64,000 bases of DNA from Pseudoscleropodium purum (lineage: Eukaryota; Streptophyta; Bryopsida; Hypnales; Brachytheciaceae), in contig OZ017799.1 of assembly GCA_963969395.1 (NCBI GenBank), forward strand, positions 11,286,501-11,350,500, read 5' to 3'. Below the pieces are notes generated by a model, which saw only the letters and a program-made list of their open reading frames with translations, was not told where the DNA came from and made no database searches. Shown in pieces: positions 34,870 through 51,237 of the stretch (its first letter is position 1; every line of letters begins with the position of its first letter). The translations under genes and the position numbers were made by a program.

Positions 34870-35175
34870 ATGTTTTGGAGGAAATGAAAGCATTTTCTTT
34901 CAAAAAATAGTTACAAGATTCATTTTTTAATTCAAATTTCAAATAAATTCAAAAAAAGTTCCACATGGTTTAGTTTTTTTGCTAGAACAATGTCATTATT
35001 GGGATTAATGTCTTCTAATTCATTTGAGAATCATAAGCCAATTAGTTTTTGTTCCTATCTAGTACCTATTTCTACTTAAACAAACTTTTAAAGGTTGAAA
35101 ATCAAAGTTATTGTTTTTCAAATATTTCTTTATACTCTCAACTCAATTTATGAACATAAAAAAATATTCAAGGAT
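34870..35175 (+). repeat. Dispersed repeat family, copy 2 (partial)
   Basis: Matches 38500-38720 in direct orientation: catggttta-gttt-..-gctagaacaatgtca, ttgggattaatg, cctatctagtacctatttct, cttaaacaaac and ctctcaactcaatt-like blocks. It ends near caaggattaatatgcaat, the family's terminal type of word. A further terminal word (catttaggggttaatatgc) occurs at 36131-36150. Confidence 0.5.
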
Positions 35176-38104
<2,929 letters not shown>

Positions 38105-39028
38105 TAACCCCTAAAGGACCATTGTTCCTTTAAGGGACAAATGGGATATTGGACAAGTACCTATAGGCTGAATTTTTGTCATGATTTTTTTATACTTTTT
38201 TTGAAGATAGAAAAACTAATAAGCTTTATGAGAGTATAATTTTTTTTCACAATTGGTGCCCGGGAACAATAGTTATAACCAAATAAGCTCAAACAAGGGG
38301 ACAAGGGGCAGTCCGGGCAGCAAAATAAAATTTGTAGAAATTTGAATTATTTTTATAAATATTTTTTCCTCATAGATTATATTTTTGTCTATTTGAAAAG
38401 CTTTGATTTGTTTCATTTGGATTTGTTATGAGAAAGTTATGAACATTCTTGTTTTTTAAGTAGTTAGAGCATCTTCTTGAAAAAAATAACTTGTAAGATT
38501 CATTTCTGAAAGAAATTTTTCAAATTTTTCATGGTTTAGTTTACTTGCTAGAACAATCTCACCATTGGAATTAGTGCATTTTAATTCCATGTAAAATATA
38601 TGAATATTTTAGAATTTCCTTCTATCTCATACCTACTTCTACTTAACAATTTTTTTATGAATGAAAATTAAGTTCTTTTGAGTTTCTTTTTTTTCCCCAA
38701 ACTCTCAATTCAGTTCTTTAATATAAAGACTTAAAGCTCAAAACTCTGTAGTGCAAAAATTTTCAGTTACAAATGATTAAAGTCAAAAAATCCAGTCCCA
38801 CAATGTGTTGAAAAACTTGTTTTTTCCACTTTGAACACAAATATCTTGCAATTTGTGTGGTGAAAAATTCTGAAATTTTTTCCACACTTTTTTTATACTA
38901 GTGAGGTGTTAGATCCTACAGTTAGATGTGGAAAAAAAAACTAAATTTTTTTTTTACTCTTTTGCTATAGAAATGGCAGATTTCAGTATTTTTTGGCAGA
39001 AAAAAGGCCTCGGTCCTTTAAGGGTTAA
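38105..39028 (+). repeat. Dispersed repeat family, copy 3
   Basis: Starts next to the microsatellite with cccctaaaggaccattgttc and its near inverted complement, and ends with cctcggtcctttaagggtta. It contains gagcatcttcttgaaaaaaa, acttgctagaacaatctcac and tatcttgcaatttgtgtggt, matching copies at 17.3, 20.8, 34.9 and 41.8 kb. Non-coding. Confidence 0.55.
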
Positions 39029-39274
39029 TTTGATTAAGATTTCAAAACATTTTAACTGGAGGCGAGGGGGGGGAACATTCTTCTTCTTCTTCTTTTTATT
39101 CCCCTAAAGCTATGTTTTTTTGCATGTAAAATTGGTAGTATCTAAAAATCTATGTGTGATATGTCGATATTTTTTTCGATTAATTTCATATATACAAGAG
39201 GAAATACTCTTTTTTTTGGTACAACTTAAATAAAAAAATTTGGAACATCAATTTAAAAAAAATTCCTAAGTATA

Positions 39275-40215
39275 ACTATCTCTAGAGATTTGTCAAGCAA
39301 CCTATCCCCCAAGTCAAAAAATCAACAACTGTCAAATGAGATTATAAAAAACTAAGACTACCCTTTGCCACTATGTGATGTAAATGAAGAAAATAAAATG
39401 TCGTTAAAGTTGTACTACTTGTGTGATTTGGAAAAAAAAATGATAATTCCCTCTGAAAAGTCAACAACGGTTTGCTTTTGTCGTATGACATATGTATGTG
39501 GTAAGCATAAAATAGGACTTTATTTATGCTTCTTCATATAAACATGTACTTTGTAATATATTAATCTAATGTTCAAATTATTTAATTTTATTGATTTATG
39601 AATTATACATAATGATTAACTTCAAAAAATGTAATTGGCTGTAGAGAAATAATTGAATCTTTACTTTATTGAACAATTTAATGAAATTTTTGTACAATTC
39701 TTTTGAGCGAATGAATTTAATTTAATTCAATTTAGAGGATGAATTCAAAATAATTTATTTCAAAGAGTGAATTCAAATTAATTCATTTCAAAGAATGAAT
39801 TCAAATTATTCATTTTAAAGAATGAATTTAAATGAATTAATTTGAGAGAATTTTAGCAACCTAAAGGAAACAAAGATAGAAAAGCAAACACGAGATCGAA
39901 GAAAAAAATGTTAAAGACATTACAGTTCAAGATTGAATGTAAAAGTTTCATATAAAATGAAAAATGATGGACTAAATTTTTTAATGTCATTTAGGATTTG
40001 TTGCTCAAAAAAAGCAATTGACGAAGAAGGAAGTGAATTTGGAGATTGAGTGTTTCAATGTAGGAATTTGGAAATGATTTTGGTTCAATGGCAATATGCC
40101 ACATGTACAATTTTCTTTGACTACCCTACTATTAGGTGTGTACATGGTTTTACACTATCACTATCATTATCACTATCTATTGAAAAGAAAGGTACCACCT
40201 CTTGGTTTGTATTAG
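39275..40215 (+). repeat. Long inverted repeat, left arm
   Basis: Aligns, inverted, with 48840-49755 over about 0.9 kb. Matched blocks include tcaaatgagat/atctcatttga, agtcaacaacgg/ccattgttgact, ggctgtagagaaataattga/tcaattatttctctacaacc, the gaattcaaattaattcattt series, and ctactattaggtgtgtacat/atgtactagcctaatagtag. The arms are clearly diverged. Non-coding except short random frames. Confidence 0.65.
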
Positions 40216-41796
40216 TTGGTCCCCCTCTCTCAAAAAATTTACAAGTCATTGATTTTTAAGAAATTCGTACCTTCAAAATTGCCGTTGATTTCTTATAAAT
40301 CATAGGCCATTGATCTTGTGAGATTTGATTTGAGCTGTTGAAATGAATACTAGATATGGATACAATATTGCATATGAATATGTATTGAATACTGAATATA
40401 GGTACCAGATACATATATAGTGTCGGATACGAATACATTACTGGATATAAATATGGAATGAATTGTCCCATATTTATTGTCAACAACTAAAATTGGTTTC
40501 TGAAAATTACAAGGGAGAGGAGAGGGGGGAGGGGAAGAAGGGGGGATGAAAATATGAAAATTTTGAAATTATAAATTTAAACCTCCATGACATTTAGAAC
40601 ACAATAAATTGAGAGCACTTAGTGTTACTATCACCTTAGAAGAGGTAGTAGGTGCCTAACTAAAAATATCAAAGTATAACAATTCATTGAAAACTTTCAT
40701 TGTCAAAAAGTTGTTGGGCCTTGATGGATTCATACTCATTACTCTACAACATTTTTGTTTATTCTTAAAACAATGTAATCTACTTTTATATAATACTTTA
40801 AGCTTCATACAACCTCAACCATATGTATTTTTACTTTTAGATTGTTTCTTCAAAAGAAATATAAAAGAAATTCCCATACAAATTTTTCATCGTTTATCGA
40901 AATTGTGGTTATTATACCTTTGTTTTAATATATAAGAAATGAATTTTTTTAATCATTTATTTCATTGAAGGGAATTAAAATGACATTTGAATTCAATATT
41001 GTTAATTTATAATGCATACAACTTATCCATATTTTAATCACTCTAATTTGCATGTATTTTTAAATGTATTTCATGAATGTAGCACGTACTTAGAAGTCTT
41101 GAAAATAAAAATTACACTCACAAAGAAACTTACAAATTGAATAGTTGTACATTGATTTATTAATGATTTCACCTTTTTCTACCATTTCAGCATTTAAATA
41201 ATGTTCAATCATACATTTTGAAGACTTTCCTACTAAAACAAACTTGCAATGAAGATAAACATGAAAGCTTTAATTACTAAGACAACATCTTACCTATTAT
41301 TGCCAAAGGTGATAGGCGTAAGTGAATTTGAACTTCATAAATGACTTGATTCAATCCTTTCTTAATATAAATAAATATCCTACCATATTTTTTAAAAATT
41401 TTAAAAATTTATTTCACATTTTTTATATTAATACACAAAGCACCTCAAAACATAAAATTGTCAAATATAATTTATTCCCTAAATAAAGTTAAGACAAAAT
41501 TATGACAGACAATTCATGTATAACAAATGTTTTTTCACTAGAATCTTCATGATTACAATACACTTACTAAGAGTTGAAATGCTAATGACCTTAAATTTCC
41601 CTAAAAATAAAAAATGTTTACACAAATTTAATGAACAACCCTTTGTATTCCTTAAAGAAATGTAAAATTGGATAAACACAAATATTTTTTTGAATTGATT
41701 CTATGATTTTTTTTTAATAAAAATGTGAAATTCATGAATCCACAAATAAGTATAAGACAAAATCAACGACATTAATGATATTATTGAATATCAAAT
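40216..41796. other. AT-rich spacer inside the inverted-repeat interval
   Basis: Contains gatac/aatac-rich degenerate short repeats at 40360-40450 and a purine-rich patch (ggagaggagaggggggaggg) at 40512-40531. No supported gene. Confidence 0.4.
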
Positions 41797-42300
41797 TCCC
41801 TTAATCCTAAAAGTCCCGAGGTCATTTTTTAGTCAAAAACCACTTAAAATTGCCATTTTTGCTTCATTCACTTTAGAAAACAAAAAAAATATTTTTTTAG
41901 AATCTAACCATAAGATCTTGTACTTTACTTGTTTTAACAAGTGAAATATAACTTACATTATAGATGTTGAATAATTGAGTTGAAAGTCTAGAAAAAAAAA
42001 TTAAAATGAAATAGTTGATTTTCATTCCTTAAGAAATTGTTAAGTAGAAGTAGGTCCAAGATTGAAAAAAACTATATCATTAATAACTCTAAGATGGGAT
42101 TGAAAGACAATAATTCCACTGGTGAGATTATTTTAGCAAGCAAACATAACAATCTCAAATTTTTTTTGTGAAAATTGCATTTAGAAATGAATCCTACAAG
42201 TTATTTTTTCAAGAAGATGCTTAATTGTCCCCAAAATAAGATTATCCTTAACTTTCTCATTATTAGTCCAAATAGAATGAATCCAAGCTTCACATGTGGA
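41797..42300 (-). repeat. Dispersed repeat family, copy 4
   Basis: Same orientation as the 17339 copy. Outer end cttaatcctaaaagtcccga; shared aattccactggtgagatta and aagttattttttcaagaaga blocks. Confidence 0.55.
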
Positions 42301-42778
42301 CAAAAATATAACATTTTAGGAGGAAAGAAATTAGAATTTATTTTGATTTTTTGCGATTGTGAAGTGCATTCTAATTAACACATTTGCAAACTTGCAATCA
42401 ACCATTCCAATTTTTTTTGCATACAACATAAAAATGGAATTTGTCATCTTCAAAAGTTAACTTTCAATTTTTCTACAATCCCAATCAATGATACTACATT
42501 TAAGTTTCAAAAAAGCAAGTTTCTATTTTTGATGATATTTTCTAGCTAATTTCTATTCTTTCTTACAACATTATTAATTGAGAACATTATATTACAAATG
42601 TATTCATCAACTCAATAAAAACTTTTGCCATTTGAAATGAATTTGTACTACATAATTAAACAATTGTTCATAAAATTGCAAAATTTGTAAAGATGAACTA
42701 CATATATAGTTCGAATCTTTAAAAAAATAATTTTTATTCTATTCAATAGCATGTTACATGAATCTATATTCTTTTTGT

Positions 42779-45700
42779 TTATAAGGTACTCCTAAATAAA
42801 CCCAATGCTAAAGTATTTCTCCTATTGGTCCTACACATTTCGTAAGCTACAACACGATTTCTATTGATGTCAACTCTCATGAATTTACGTTGAATCAACT
42901 GCAATGGTTTTATGCTCATATCGTCAAATAGATAGACATCAATTTCCACCACATTCATGCTAGTCACTTCATCTATGTTATCTTCATATTGACATGCAAC
43001 TGGTATCCAAGTTTGTTTTAATTTATAATAGTTAGCGGCAAAGTGCACTATAACTTCTTCATCGGTACAATGAAATATGAATTCTTTGATTCTACACTTC
43101 CATGGGGGCCCTTGAGGATCATCATCTCTAGTTACAACCACATCATCCCCAACTCTATAGAATGCCCCTTTAGACATGATATTCTTAGCACTTGTGTCAA
43201 CTAAAATTTCTCTATCTCTCCCTTGATAGTATGTCCTTATATACTTCTCTACATAGGGTTCAACTAGTTTGATGTTTGCATTATCCAATCGACCTATGAA
43301 GATGCCTTTCTTGCTCAACATTTGTGCATAAGCACTCTTGGGGGCCTTTTTCATTAATTGATTCAACTCTTTTGCTTCTTCGAAAGATCTACAATATAGT
43401 ATGCACTATTCATGTTGGTTGTAGCATATCATATGATTGTTTCTCTCAACACCTGCATAGCCTTGGAAAAATATAAGATGGTTATGAATTTTCATCAAAG
43501 CTCTTTGTTGAACAAATAAGCCTTCAACTTCCTGACCAATTTGTATACTAATGTCTTGAAAGAGTTTTCATGCATAAAATACAATGAACGTTTTTTCTAC
43601 TCTTTTGTGGTTTGTGTTGATGTTCAAATACTTTTGCACTTCTCACTCATGAAGAAAACACCAGTAGACATTTGAATGACCAAAATGCTTAACATCTTCC
43701 AGAAGATGACCTGCCCCCTCTACATGCTCCAAGGGACTTGAATTTGCACCGAATGCATCTTTTGATATTATGCACCAATGTTTAAACAAATTCAAGGCCA
43801 CTTCATCTTGCTCTCGTGTCCAACCAATATCCCTTGTATAATTGAAAAGGTGGTGGGCAATGTCATTGAGTAGAAGTCCAATTTTTATAAATTCAGGTTT
43901 CATTCTCTGTCCACATATACACAATATGAAGGGTACCATCCACATGACAAACAACTTCAAATCTTCGGCCACATAGTGGGTAAGGGTTTCAATGGACTTG
44001 TATGGCTAGCGTCCAAGCTTCAATTCACCGGGCGCACTTTCTCAACAACATCACAAATATTTTCAACATCTTTTGTACATTGTACCCATGTAATCTCTTT
44101 AAATAATTCAATAGTGTAATACTTGAATAATTGCAAGCATGCAGTGTGCATGACATCAAAGATGATATCTTTTGATATGTCAAATCTATAGAGATGATAA
44201 AAATGCCAAAGTGAAGATTTACCAGAAATGCCTGCATTTTTTCTGAACTTTTTACATTGGGGACCTTTTGGTTTTTCCCACCATTTACAAAGATTTTCAT
44301 ATAGTTTTCTAAATGTTCATTTTTGAATAGTTCCTTAGAATTGTCAATGATTTTGTTCATAAACGTATTCACTTCTTCTTTGAGTTTCTCCAAATCTGGA
44401 TGTAATGGGTTCACGTTCTACCAATTGAGTATGCATTTTGCGACGGTGGCAAGGTGCTTTCCTTGATTGCTTGAGTTTACTAATCTTGCAATTGGTTGGA
44501 TGATTCCTTGTTATAAGCATTAGCATAACTTGGATGATATCTCCATTTGCTTCAGGTTCTAGTAGAAGTGGACTTATAAGATTGGATGGATAGTTGTATT
44601 TCACTTTGAATCCACTATAAAACATCTACTCCAACTCCTCCATAAAAGGGTATAAAAACATTGTTGCGAATTTCTTCAACATCTTTTCCAATGCTGGAGT
44701 AGCAATTGTAGCTTGAATTTCAAGTACAATGGATATGAAAAGCACTGGTAAAAGCATTACAAGATCCAATGTGCTTGCATTCAATATCCCAATATTCACA
44801 GTCCATGTACTTCGTTCTTTATTACCCTCACTAATGGTGAATCCATCCCAATAGACAAATAAAGCAATATTTCTAGGATCCCTATGCACCAAGACCTTTT
44901 GTTTAGATATCCACTGCCTACACAAGTCACACTTGAATCCATATGTTTGAGATTCTTCATCCCATCCGTGTATCAATTTCTAATGCTTATCCAAAAATGC
45001 TAGATAAACAATCTTGCATCCTGGAGTTGAATATAGAATGGATAGTTCCCACTAAGAGGCTGGATTCCAGAAGTCTTGGTACATCCTCAACTTTTGCCCT
45101 TACCAAAATTCTTTTACATGATTGAGCGATTCAATTATAGTTTTCCCAATCTAGCTTGATTTTTGTGGCCACATAGTCAACATTTTTTTACAAAATGTCC
45201 TTGCACTCATCAAAAGACGAAACATTGCAATCATCGACAAGTAGTCAAATGTAATCATATCTTTCCTCAACCAATTTGTATAGATTTGTACATCTCTTAG
45301 AGCATTGGGGACAATTTCGTTTCATGACTCGATGAAGAGAATTACAATTGCAGAGTTTATCACTCATTCTACTACAATTGTCATCAACACTTGGTGGCAA
45401 GATGAAAGGCTTGTGAACATATTTGTTGGTCCCTATACACATTCTCCAACGTTGAGGTTCAATCATGCTTTCCTTTTTATATATGCTCATCAGTTTTTTC
45501 CAACATGATGGATTTATCCCCCCCATCAATTCTCCTTTCCAAGTACTTGGCATGCTTCTGAATACATCGCCAACTATTTGCTACCAAGGTTGAACATTTT
45601 TACTATCATGTCCCAATGTACTAAACATCATTTGCAATAGACCTTCTTGCATAGCTGGAGAACATCCATGAGAATCACAAAACCTTTTCATTTCTACTAC

Positions 45701-46204
45701 TTTTGATTGCATAATTTTTTTCTAAGTAGTAAATTGGGTTCTTTCATCAATTGTAGACGCATTGCCTTCCTCTACTACAATCACATCCTCCTCTTCCCAT
45801 GCCATTGCATCTTCTTCCTTGTCTTCTTCTTCAATTGCAAATGCATCCTCTTGCTCCATGGACATATCATCTTCTTCATATGGTACACCCTCTTCTTTGT
45901 ATAGTACATCTTCATCTTCTACTGAAAGCATCTCTTCTTCCATTGAAAGCAATTCTTCTACTCTTTCTCCTTCATGTTGCACATGCCTTCTTTGTTCACC
46001 AACTAGCATAGCTCCAACAACTTGCTCTTCACCAACCTCAAAACTTTGTTGTACATCCACCCTAAAATCTTTCTCTTCATGAACCCTAACATCTTGCTCT
46101 ACATCAACTCCTACACCTTGTTGAACATTAATGCCAACATTTTGCTCCACTTGAACTTGAACACCTTGTTCTTCCACTACTCCAACACCTCCAATCATAT
46201 CCAA
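42779..46204 (-). pseudogene. Decayed CACTA/EnSpm-like (tnp2-type) transposase gene
   Basis: Minus-strand blocks in order: an acidic Val/Glu-rich N-terminus (45722-46204, ending in a stop); 45245-45700 with LQMMFSTLGHD, then MPSTWKGEL and a Cys-rich CNCNSLHRVMKRNCPQC; 44626-44976 with NIALFVYWDGFTISEG and PFMEELE, a TAG, then YSGFKVKYNYPSN and TRNHPTNCKISKL in the same frame; a frameshift near 44420; SKDIIFDVMHTACL (about 44150-44210); 43643-43972 with NYTRDIGWT and HLLEDVKHFGHSNVYWCF; and 42779-43366 (195 codons with TRDDDPQGPPWKCRIKEF). The DGF, DHPxxC-type and MH motifs and the late HxLEDxxxFG...WCF block follow the layout of tnp2 transposases with the DUF4218-like region. Several stops and frameshifts make it non-functional. 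No CACTA termini were identified. Confidence 0.55.
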
Positions 46205-48839
46205 TCTTCTCTTTTTATCCTGACTTTTTGTTGTTTGGATCTCAATTATTTTTCCATTAGGTGTTTCAAGAGTAATGCATTTTGGACAATCACATCATAT
46301 CTTTGATTTTAGAATTTGAGTAGCTATATTTGAAAGTGTATTTTTTTAATCACCTACTTTCTTGTATTCTTGTACTCAATTGGATCCAATATTAAAAAAA
46401 TATAAATGAAAGTACTGAATTACAAGATTGAATCTTTAGAATATAGATAAATATAGACAAATGATGGACTACTAATATAGACTATTTGAAGGTAATCAAG
46501 GCATACAATATATTCAAGAGTTCCTCAAAAACAATTTATATATGTCTCTTTAAAAGAAAAAGAAACTTTTTACCTTTCTTTTATATTGTCCAAAAATAAA
46601 ATAAAACCATATTATAGTTTAAAAAAAATAAAAACAAAAATAAAAAATTATTTTTTTGTTGTTTTGCACAGACTCAACTCATCTATTGGATTCACTAAGG
46701 AAAGCTTTTATAACACTAAATCAACCATTTTAAAAAACTTTTCATAACAATCATAAGTAGTTACCCTTGGCCTAAATGCCCTAGGCTTGTCTTGAGTTTC
46801 TTGAAATTTGCTTTAAATTGAACTAAATGCCAAGATTTTGATAAGTTGTATCAATTTTAATATAAAATGTAAGTGCACAAATTCAAACTTGACATGTTAG
46901 AGATCTCATGCATAGGAAAAAGAGTCCATAAATCAATGTTTATAGACATTCGTTCTCCAAAAAAATACCTTAATGTCTTCTTCATCAAGTTTATATGTTT
47001 TTTATGGATAATATAATATAAAGAACTATAATTTTTTGCATGATATTCACTTTGAAATACATATCCCTCCTTGAAATTAATATTGTGACATGGTTATTGA
47101 GACACCAAACCATGCATCCACCTTGTTGGGGTAGTAGAGAGCGCACTAGAATAGGGGGAAGAGATTAGAAATAGTAGTGCATTACAATTATTGTATAAAT
47201 GTTATCAAATTAGTGTTAGCCTTTAGGTGGCTTGCAAAGAAGACTAATTAATTTTGTAGTGTTTTGGCAACAATTAGGGTCCCAATAGTAAGTATTTCGA
47301 GTAATATGCCACAAATAACAACAGAAGTTGCCAGCTTAGATGACCGCCAACAATCCTCTTCATTTTGCATAAACTATCATTAGTGAATGAACATTGAAGT
47401 TGGAGATAGAGGAAATCACCATTGGCCAACAACTATTGAATATCACACAGTATTATGCAGTATTTTGTTGCACCAACTAGTACTATGACAAGGTATGTCA
47501 ATTTAATTTATAATAAATCTACTATAGGTGGCAAATAAACTAGAAATTGATCATTAACTGAGGATTTGATGGTGATGAGATTTCACAAAAAGAATGAAAT
47601 TGAAACTATCTACAATGATATAAAATGTACACAGCAAGGAGCCCTATTTGCATGAATATGGTAGATATAAAATAATCTACTTTCAAATCCCCTAATATAG
47701 AGCATACCTATCTATTGTGGAAAATAGACCACAAAGATTCATCTCTAAATCATTAATTTTGGATACTTGAAATTCCACGAAACCATTAAACTTAAAAGTG
47801 TGACAAATTAGAAAATTTGACTTCTAATATAAAATGATTATTTTAATTTCTAAAAATGAAGTAATGCAATTGCAATGCTAATAAAAAAAAGTTCAAATTC
47901 ATTGGATTCATACTTTCCAAGTTATAGCTAATCATAATTCTACTATGCTATTTATGACATAATGAAGAATTAGTGTTTTAGTAAGTGTTCTTTAGATGAA
48001 ATTTAAAATCAATAATGGATAAAATAATTTTTCAAAATTTTATGAAATTTTATGAAAATCACATATATGAAAACTCATTTACATTTCATTTTTACTTCAA
48101 TTTGGAATTTTGAAAGATATTTAAAAAATTGGAATGTTTTTTCACATTTTGAAGTTTGGACCTATAGTTGTGGCCTATTGAATTTGTAAATGTAGAATGA
48201 TATAGAATTGTGGTCATGCCATGAGGGACTGCAATGTTTTTAAGTCTAAAACTACTTCAAAATACTTGTATCTAAAATAATGCTAAAATCTTCATCTATA
48301 TTTATTTGTTAGCAAATCCAACTATACTAACCTTTAGTGAATTTCTTAAAATAAACTCTGTAAAAATTTCAAAGTAAGACACTTTATCAAATGCAAGATT
48401 AAGGTGCTTGAATTTCCAAAAGAAGTATTTTCAATTCTCTGCAAATTGTTAAGCTTCATCTTTCAAATTCATTATCCAAAAGTACAAACATCCTACAACC
48501 AAGTCTACAATTTGCATGTCTTATAATATAATGAAGAGATAAGTTGAAAATGAAAATAAAAATATTAAAAATAAATAAATTTATATGCATGCATGGAAAA
48601 AATAGTAAATGGAAAGAGATAAAGTATAATAAAAATACTAAATTGTTAATAAATTAGGTATAGAATTGAAAATTTTTAATTCAAATTGTTGTAAAGTTGT
48701 AATAAATGATCTACAAAGTAAATTTTTTATTTTTTTATTTTTTTATTTTTAGAAATTTTAAAATCCAATATCTTTTATGCACTAAAGAGTACAAGGGCTT
48801 TGTTGTAGTGTGAAAGGTTGCATTCTTGACATGAATAGA
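46205..48839. other. AT-rich spacer upstream of the CACTA-like relic
   Basis: No supported genes. CACTACAAAA occurs on the minus strand at 47252-47261 but has no partner. The rest is low-complexity AT-rich DNA. Confidence 0.4.
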
Positions 48840-49755
48840 AATCTTTATGAGTAGCCAAGTACAAAGATTGTTGTAGGCTACTGCCTCTTTTGAGGTGATA
48901 GTATAAAATCATGTACTAGCCTAATAGTAGGGTAGTCAAGGAATAATTTATGTACACATGGCATGTGGCCATTAAAAAAAATCATTTTCAATTCTCTACA
49001 TTGAAAATCTCAATGGTGAAATTCACTCCCTTCCTCCTCAATTGCTTTCTTTGTGCAACAAACCCTAAATTACATTGAAAAATTTAATTTCTCATTTTTC
49101 ATTTCATGAAAATTTTTTACATTCAATCCTAAACCCTAATCTCTTCAACATTTTTTTCCTTCAATCTCATGTCACTAAAATTTGTCTTTTTCATGATGCT
49201 AAAATTCTCTCAAATAAATTGATTTGAATTCATTCTTTCAACAAAATTGATTGAAATTCATTCTCTCAAATGAATTAATTTGAATACACTTTTTTGAAAT
49301 GAGTTAATTTGAATTCATTCATTGAAATGAATTAAATTGAATTTATTTCATGAAATAATTTGTACAAAGATTTAATTAAATCCTTCAATAAATTTAGTTT
49401 CAATTATTTCTCTACAACCAATTATATTTTTCAAAGTCAATCATCATGCATAATTCTTAAATCAATGAAATTAATTAATTTGAATATTTGATTTACATAT
49501 TGCATATTTATATGAAAAAGTACAAATGAAGTCCTATCGTCACTATCCAAAAATTGCACCATTGTTGACTTTCTAAAAGGAAAAATTGTTTTCTTTTTGA
49601 GTCGTGCGGCTATGTGACTACAACAACATTTTTTTTAATTCACATTGTATAGTAGGAGAGGGTGGTCATCTGATAGTTTAATCTCATTTGATAGTTGCTA
49701 TTTTTTAACTTTAGAAGGGGATAAAAGTAGCTTTCTTGATAATGTTCAAGAGATA
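48840..49755 (-). repeat. Long inverted repeat, right arm
   Basis: Inverted partner of 39275-40215. Its two borders also resemble each other (gtagccaagtacaaagatt at 48852-48870 and atagccaagtgcaaagattt near 49755), in direct orientation, as if the arm itself had short terminal direct repeats. Confidence 0.65.
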
Positions 49756-50362
49756 GCCAAGTGCAAAGATTTGTTTTGAGGCATTTTGACTACCAATTTG
49801 AAAATAATGGTTTTTTCAAAATTGATAGTTAATTTGATTCAATTCTTTAATTTGAAATTAAAAATAAAATCCATAACTTCTACAATTAGGTCTAAACACC
49901 ACAAAACAAAGTTTGTGCACCCTTCCTTGTAGAGAACTTTCCAACGACCCCATAAACATAATTGGGGTTGAATGGTTTCTTAAATTCTGATGATATGAAA
50001 CAAACAAAATTAATAAATAAGACAGATTGAAGATATAGATTTTTGGGTAGAATATTATAACTTCCATCTTGTTAATTGAAAAAGAATGATTTGAAGTTCT
50101 TTAAGTACATATATAAATATAGAAAATCAAATTTTTATTTTAATTTAAGAGAATAAAAATACATTCTAAGATATCCAAGTTTGCTCAAGCTTCAAAAAGA
50201 ATGACTATATATCCTGTAATAATTTTTTAACCATGTAGTCAAATGTTATTCAAATTGTTATAGATTTATAGAATACAATAATTTCACAAGAGCACCATAT
50301 CAAGAAAACCTCATTTTGAATCCATTCCAACAATTTGTACTCAATAATTGATAATATTTGGC
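49756..50362. other. Spacer without supported genes
   Basis: AT-rich, short random frames only. It ends at the target duplication of the 50363 element. Confidence 0.4.
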
Positions 50363-50772
50363 CATGGTTGTCATAACGGGCGAGTTAGGGTCATCGGACG
50401 GTCCGGACGGCTTTAATTTTGTAACTTGTGCAATTTTGCGGAATGATACGTCACCTTGGAATGCGAAATCCAGGGTGCGGATGTCTTTAGGGTTTAGGTC
50501 AAGGCGCGGACTTGTGCAGGTTGGTTGGACACTTGGACCTTTAAGGGTTAAGCATCTTTTTTCCACTATGCATATGTCTTTTTTCATTCCAGAAAAGAAT
50601 CTCGTCCGCGCCTTGACGATCTCGTTCGTGCCCAGCATGTTTCTTAATCCACATGGCATCCACATGGCCTATTTTTCCGTTATCAGAAAGTCAACTATGT
50701 GTTGATTGTATCGGACGGGCGGGACCTCTAACGGATGGGCGAACTGGACGTCCGTCCACTATGACAACCATG
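50363..50772. mobile_element. hAT-type non-autonomous element R (410 bp) with 8-bp target duplication
   Basis: Perfect 8-bp direct repeats TATTTGGC at 50355-50362 and 50773-50780 flank the element. It has 13-bp perfect terminal inverted repeats (CATGGTTGTCATA), followed inward by GC-rich CGGACG-type sequence. An inverted gcatgg/ccatgc-like interior and words such as aaggcgcggac and its inverted partner gtccgcgcctt (about 50500 and 50606) give a large stem. No transposase. The 8-bp duplication fits hAT. It resembles the 7.2 and 8.0 kb elements in composition but has different termini. Confidence 0.85.
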
Positions 50773-50899
50773 TATTTGGCTTGTAATTGAATTCAAAAGA
50801 ATTTTTTAAATTTTTCTTTAAAAATGAAAAAAAATATTGATGATAGTAGTAGTGAATCTAACTATACAAATGGAATCTAAAACTCAAAGCCTACAATTT

Positions 50900-51003
50900 T
50901 TATTTATATATTAATTTCAAAATATTCTTTGCAATAGCATTTTATAACAATTTTTATCCAAATTGTCAATTTTGGAAAAAGGTCTAGACGTTTAGGGGTT
51001 TAA
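50900..51003 (+). repeat. Fragment of the dispersed repeat family (terminal end)
   Basis: Ends in ggtctagacgtttaggggtt, the family's terminal word, preceded by the usual T-rich sequence. Short and diverged. Confidence 0.35.
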
Positions 51004-51237
51004 GCAAAATGTATTTTCGAAGCTTGTTAGAATTTTTAGTGGTTTGAAGGCTACTATTTGAATGGATATAACCTACACAAAGGGAGAATGAAGCTGATTG
51101 TAAATAATTTGTTTTATTTATATAAATGATTACAAATGATGGATTAATTTAATTTAAATGAAAATATTTGTATAAGTCCTATCAACTCACCTGGCGTAGT
51201 AGGCCATGGTGGACATGTTGTGAAGGGGAGCTTCAAA

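Noticed and set aside
40140..40175. cactatcactatcattatcactatc as possible CACTA or telomere-like repeat
   Set aside because: It is a short degenerate simple repeat inside the left inverted-repeat arm and matches neither a transposon end nor a telomere unit.
45762..46082. Plus-strand Ser/Thr-rich frame of 106 codons
   Set aside because: Antisense of the acidic N-terminal block of the CACTA-like relic; simple-sequence effect.
47252..47261. CACTACAAAA on the minus strand as a CACTA element terminus
   Set aside because: No matching inverted partner or 3-bp duplication was found on the other side of the transposase relic, so it could be chance.
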